DNA of 64,000 nt, from positions 62,001 to 126,000 of the forward strand of contig VMEE01000019.1 of NCBI GenBank assembly GCA_009910795.1, read 5' to 3'. Below are positions 61,454 through 64,000 of this stretch, in pieces (within the stretch, counting starts at the first letter, position 1; each line of letters opens with the position of its first letter). Origin of the DNA: Dehalobacter sp. CP. GTDB lineage: Bacteria > Bacillota_B > Desulfitobacteriia > Desulfitobacteriales > Syntrophobotulaceae. A program made the position numbers and the translations under genes. The notes under the pieces are model-generated. The model saw nothing but the letters and a program-made list of their open reading frames with translations, was not told the DNA's origin and ran no database searches.

Positions 61454-61891
61454 ATGCAAGCAATCATTGATGCAGTCAGCAGTCTGGTCCAGACCGCTTA
61501 TCCGGATTATGACATCTATCTAGAAGAAATGCAGGAAGGTTTTAGCAGACCTTCTTTTTCTGTGGTCTTTATTCAGGAAACACAGACAGATAAAAACCAG
61601 CATTTTTATGCCCGAAACATTATTTTATATGTCATTTTTAATGCGGCATTGAATGCCAATAACAACCCTGACAAAGCGATGCAGTATACAGTCTACGAAA
61701 ACATTCGGGAGTTATTCAGCAGCGGCTTCTTTAGTATCGGAGACAGGAAAATCAAGATTCGGCAAATCACCGGAGGACCGAAAGGAAAAGAAATTTATCT
61801 TGGATTTAACCTAGATACTACCGAAAGTAGACCGGAACCTTCCGGACAGACTGAGCTAGCGGGAAGTGTGCAGATTCAGTTTGATATGTGA
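61454..61891 (+). CDS. phage tail terminator-like protein
   Basis: 145 residues (MQAIIDAVSSLVQTAYPDYD ... GQTELAGSVQIQFDM). Size, beta-rich composition and the position just before the sheath gene match the tail terminator family of contractile Firmicute phages. AAAGGAGGTAAG precedes the ATG. Confidence 0.72.
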   Translation: MQAIIDAVSSLVQTAYPDYDIYLEEMQEGFSRPSFSVVFIQETQTDKNQHFYARNIILYVIFNAALNANNNPDKAMQYTVYENIRELFSSGFFSIGDRKIKIRQITGGPKGKEIYLGFNLDTTESRPEPSGQTELAGSVQIQFDM

Positions 61892-61989
61892 ACATGTTCT
61901 TGAGATGGTATAAACGTTTTTAATTGTAACCTATTTTAATTAAAGTAGTCAGATTGATGAAATTGGAAATAAAAAAGGAGGCAAAAAAT

Positions 61990-63054
61990 ATGCCATTACC
62001 CAAAATCAACATTCTATTTCAGGAGGCTGCAAATACAGCCATCCTCCGAGGAGAGCGCGGAATTGTGGCACTAATCCTGAAAGATAGTGTCCACAATGGA
62101 GCCAATGTCTACGAAACGAGCAGTGATATTCCCGCAGATCTCAGCACCGCGAACAAGGAACAACTTCAGCTGGCTTTAACCGGCGGGGTGAATCCGCCGT
62201 TGAAGCTTTTGGTCTATATCCTGCCAACCACAGCCGAGAATTACACGGATGCTCAGACCTATTTGGAAGGGTCGCAATGGAACTATCTAGCAGTCCCTGG
62301 GATCAGCTCTGCTGATGCAGCTTCGATGGCAACCTGGCTCAAAGGCTTAAGAGGCACACAAAACCTCAGAGTCAAAGTCGTTCTGCCGAATGCAGCTGCC
62401 GACCACGAAGGAATTATCAATTTTGCCACAGATAGTATCGTGATCGGCGGATCCACATACAGCGCGGCAAATTATTGCTCCAGGATTGCTGGAATTTTGG
62501 CAGGAAATCCGCTTTCAATCAGTTCGACGTTCCAGGTCTTGTCCGAAGTTGACGATGTTCCGCATTTAACAAACAGTCAGTTTGACACGGCGATCGATGC
62601 CGGGAAACTGATGCTGATGAATGATGGAGAAAAGGTGAAGATTGCGCGCGCTGTCAACAGTCTGACCACGACGACTGCGGATAAAGGTGCAGCCTTTAAG
62701 AAGATCAAGCTTGTGGACATCATGGATATGATCTATGCCGATATTAAGAAGACCACGAATGATGCGTATATTGGGAAACTGCCTAATACTTACGACAATA
62801 AATGCCTGCTGATTACCGCGATCCGGGCCTACTACGAATCTCTGGAAAACCAGCAGCTGCTGGACCGCGGGAAAAATTCTGTCGATATCGACATTGCCGC
62901 CCAGAAAACTTACCTGCAGTCCGTTGGGGTAGATACCAGTACAATGACAGATCAGCAAATCAAAGAGGCCAATACCGGAGACAAGATCTTCCTTTCCGGA
63001 CCGATCAAAATCGTCGATGCGATCGAAGATTTCGAACTGAAAATCAGCATCTAA
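61990..63054 (+). CDS. contractile tail sheath protein (XkdK-like)
   Basis: 354 residues from ATG 61990 (AAAAGGAGGC upstream). It begins MPLPKINILFQEAANTAILRGERGIVALI and ends FLSGPIKIVDAIEDFELKISI, with the sheath-typical segments SRIAGILAGNPLSISSTF, LTNSQFDTAIDAGKLMLMNDG and RAVNSLTT. It corresponds to the shorter PBSX/XkdK-type sheaths; polymerised around the tube it contracts to drive penetration. Confidence 0.9.
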   Translation: MPLPKINILFQEAANTAILRGERGIVALILKDSVHNGANVYETSSDIPADLSTANKEQLQLALTGGVNPPLKLLVYILPTTAENYTDAQTYLEGSQWNYLAVPGISSADAASMATWLKGLRGTQNLRVKVVLPNAAADHEGIINFATDSIVIGGSTYSAANYCSRIAGILAGNPLSISSTFQVLSEVDDVPHLTNSQFDTAIDAGKLMLMNDGEKVKIARAVNSLTTTTADKGAAFKKIKLVDIMDMIYADIKKTTNDAYIGKLPNTYDNKCLLITAIRAYYESLENQQLLDRGKNSVDIDIAAQKTYLQSVGVDTSTMTDQQIKEANTGDKIFLSGPIKIVDAIEDFELKISI

Positions 63055-63075
63055 GTGAATTATTTGATAACTTTA

Positions 63076-63230
63076 TTACATCAAAGATACGGTAGCTTTG
63101 CTTGGCATAGTCTCCATAATGGATGGCCGCTTTCGGCTGTTGTGCCATCCGTGGCACAAAAAGCCGTGCTTCGCATCGTGCTCCGCTTAACGCTGGCTAT
63201 CCATTACGGAGACCTAGTCTGGGAGAGTGA
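63076..63230. repeat. 155-bp hairpin-forming repeat, copy 1
   Basis: Bounded by TTACATCAAAGATAC and GAGAGTGA-like ends. A long outer inverted repeat (TCTCCATAATGGATGGCC with GGCTATCCATTACGGAGA) encloses a second hairpin TTGTGCCA-TCCG-TGGCACAA. A second copy is at 63787-63943. It lies in the 250-bp gap between sheath and tube genes; no coding frame in it is credible. Confidence 0.88.
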
Positions 63231-63307
63231 AAGCTTCTCTAGTCAACGCACCAAGTGAGTTTACCAGTTAAATAATATTTAGAAAAAAGACAAGGGAGGA
63301 AAATAAT

Positions 63308-63754
63308 ATGGCACTGAGTCCTGAAAGAATTATAAACGGAACTCACGGCGAAGTTTGGCTGGATGATGAAAAGGTGGCAGAATGCAGCGGCCTTCAGGCC
63401 AAGATTAATCTGATGAAAAGTGATGTCCAGATCTGCGGCCGAATGGCGAAAGGATATAAGGTCACCGGATGGGAAGGCAAAGGAAGCCTGAAGCTGCATA
63501 AGGTTTCCAGCCGGATGATCAATAAGATCGCGCAGGACATAAAAAATGGCAAGGGGACCATCTGTACGATTGTTTCCAAGCTGGCGGACCCCGATGCCTA
63601 TGGCTCGGAACGTGTCGCCCTAAAGAATGTGATGTTTGACGAAGTATCCCTGGCCGACTGGGAAGCAGGGAAAAACGGCGAGGAGACGATTCCGTTTACC
63701 TTCAGTGATTTTGATTTGCTGGATGTGATTGATCCGGGGATGGTTCAAGGGTAA
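63308..63754 (+). CDS. phage tail tube protein (XkdM-like)
   Basis: 148 residues: MALSPERIINGTHGEVWLDD, CGRMAKGYKVTGWEGKGSL, IKNGKGTICTIVSKLADPDA, and NGEETIPFTFSDFDLLD, the pattern of XkdM-type tube proteins that stack into the inner tail tube. AGGGAGGAAA precedes ATG 63308. It is flanked on both sides by the 155-bp repeat. Confidence 0.9.
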   Translation: MALSPERIINGTHGEVWLDDEKVAECSGLQAKINLMKSDVQICGRMAKGYKVTGWEGKGSLKLHKVSSRMINKIAQDIKNGKGTICTIVSKLADPDAYGSERVALKNVMFDEVSLADWEAGKNGEETIPFTFSDFDLLDVIDPGMVQG

Positions 63755-63786
63755 GCAGAGTTACAAGTTTTTTTGGTCAATCATAT

Positions 63787-63943
63787 TTACATCAAAGATA
63801 CAGTAGTTTTTGCTTGAGATAGTCTCCATAATGGATGGCCGCTTTCGGTCGTTGTGTCATCCGTGACACAAAACCCCGCGCTTCGCATCGTGCTCCGCTT
63901 GTCGCTGGCCATCCATTACGGAGACCTAATCTAGGGATAGTGA
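63787..63943. repeat. 155-bp hairpin-forming repeat, copy 2
   Basis: Same length and orientation as copy 1 (63076-63230), with roughly 20-25 differences plus a few indels. The inner hairpin reads TTGTGTCA-TCCG-TGACACAA, so both members of a base pair changed together. It follows the tube gene; the next tail genes lie beyond the window. Confidence 0.88.
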
Positions 63944-64000
63944 TAGTTGTAACTTTGGGATCGTCCTGCTAGAAGAGATTTGCCTGCTCAGCAGCCACGC

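Noticed and set aside
63076..63258. Small ORF inside the 155-bp repeat
   Set aside because: It lacks a ribosome binding site, is not preserved in the second copy, and the element is explained by its inverted repeats.
57797..64000. Integrase or attachment site marking a complete prophage end
   Set aside because: No recombinase gene or direct repeat consistent with an att site was seen at this edge; the terminator at 57730 simply separates convergent genes.

Overview
The window looks like chromosomal DNA of an organohalide-respiring Firmicute close to Dehalobacter/Desulfitobacterium. The reasons are: multiple reductive dehalogenase (rdh) units with CprA-type catalytic subunits and CprK-type CRP/FNR regulators, strong Gram-positive ribosome binding sites, a relic of a spore germination gene, and moderate G+C. 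The genus is an inference; no rRNA is present.

Region 1 (1-18450) is an rdh island. It opens with the wreck of an rdhBA pair (1-315), then an rdhA-rdhB-rdhC operon (411-3498). Next come two tandem CprK-like regulators and two rdhBA operons (5858-7601, 7864-9557). A third CprK-like regulator (9987) is followed by an rdhB-rdhA-rdhA operon (10967-14125), a frameshifted corrinoid protein with a UroD-family methyltransferase, and a last rdhBA operon (16650-18346). That makes six intact RdhA. Palindromes with fixed spacing to a -10 box precede most units and fall into two sequence classes. These appear to pair particular regulators with particular operons.

Region 2 (18629-21275) is a Tat translocase operon (tatA, apbE, tatC, tatA/B). 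It would export the Tat-signal-bearing RdhA proteins, and its ApbE could flavinylate the FMN-binding domain of RdhC.

Region 3 (21393-40452) is mixed housekeeping: DNA polymerase IV, an ABC exporter, three glycosyltransferases, carA, and a carB fused to a DapF-like domain that lacks both catalytic cysteines. It also holds a Ger(x)C relic, a single-chain type IIB (topoisomerase VI/VIII-like) protein, an ECF transporter module, and a HesB-like selenoprotein read through an in-frame UGA with a SECIS-like hairpin.

Region 4 (40666-52322) is a chemotaxis operon: TetR regulator, cheY, cheA, cheW, mcp, cheR, cheB, a six-PAS hybrid histidine kinase and a response regulator. Region 5 (52417-57709) has a second, stand-alone carB, a small Cys-containing protein, metF and a small conserved-looking ORF.

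Region 6 (57730-64000, continuing beyond the window) is a phage-derived locus: a cleavable S24 repressor with its operators, two paralogous sigma-like regulators, endolysin, holin, then contractile-tail genes (tail terminator, sheath, tube). No capsid, portal or terminase gene precedes the tail genes, so an R-type tailocin-like particle is a reasonable reading. A 64-bp promoter-like element occurs twice in it, and a 155-bp hairpin-forming repeat with compensatory base changes flanks the tube gene.
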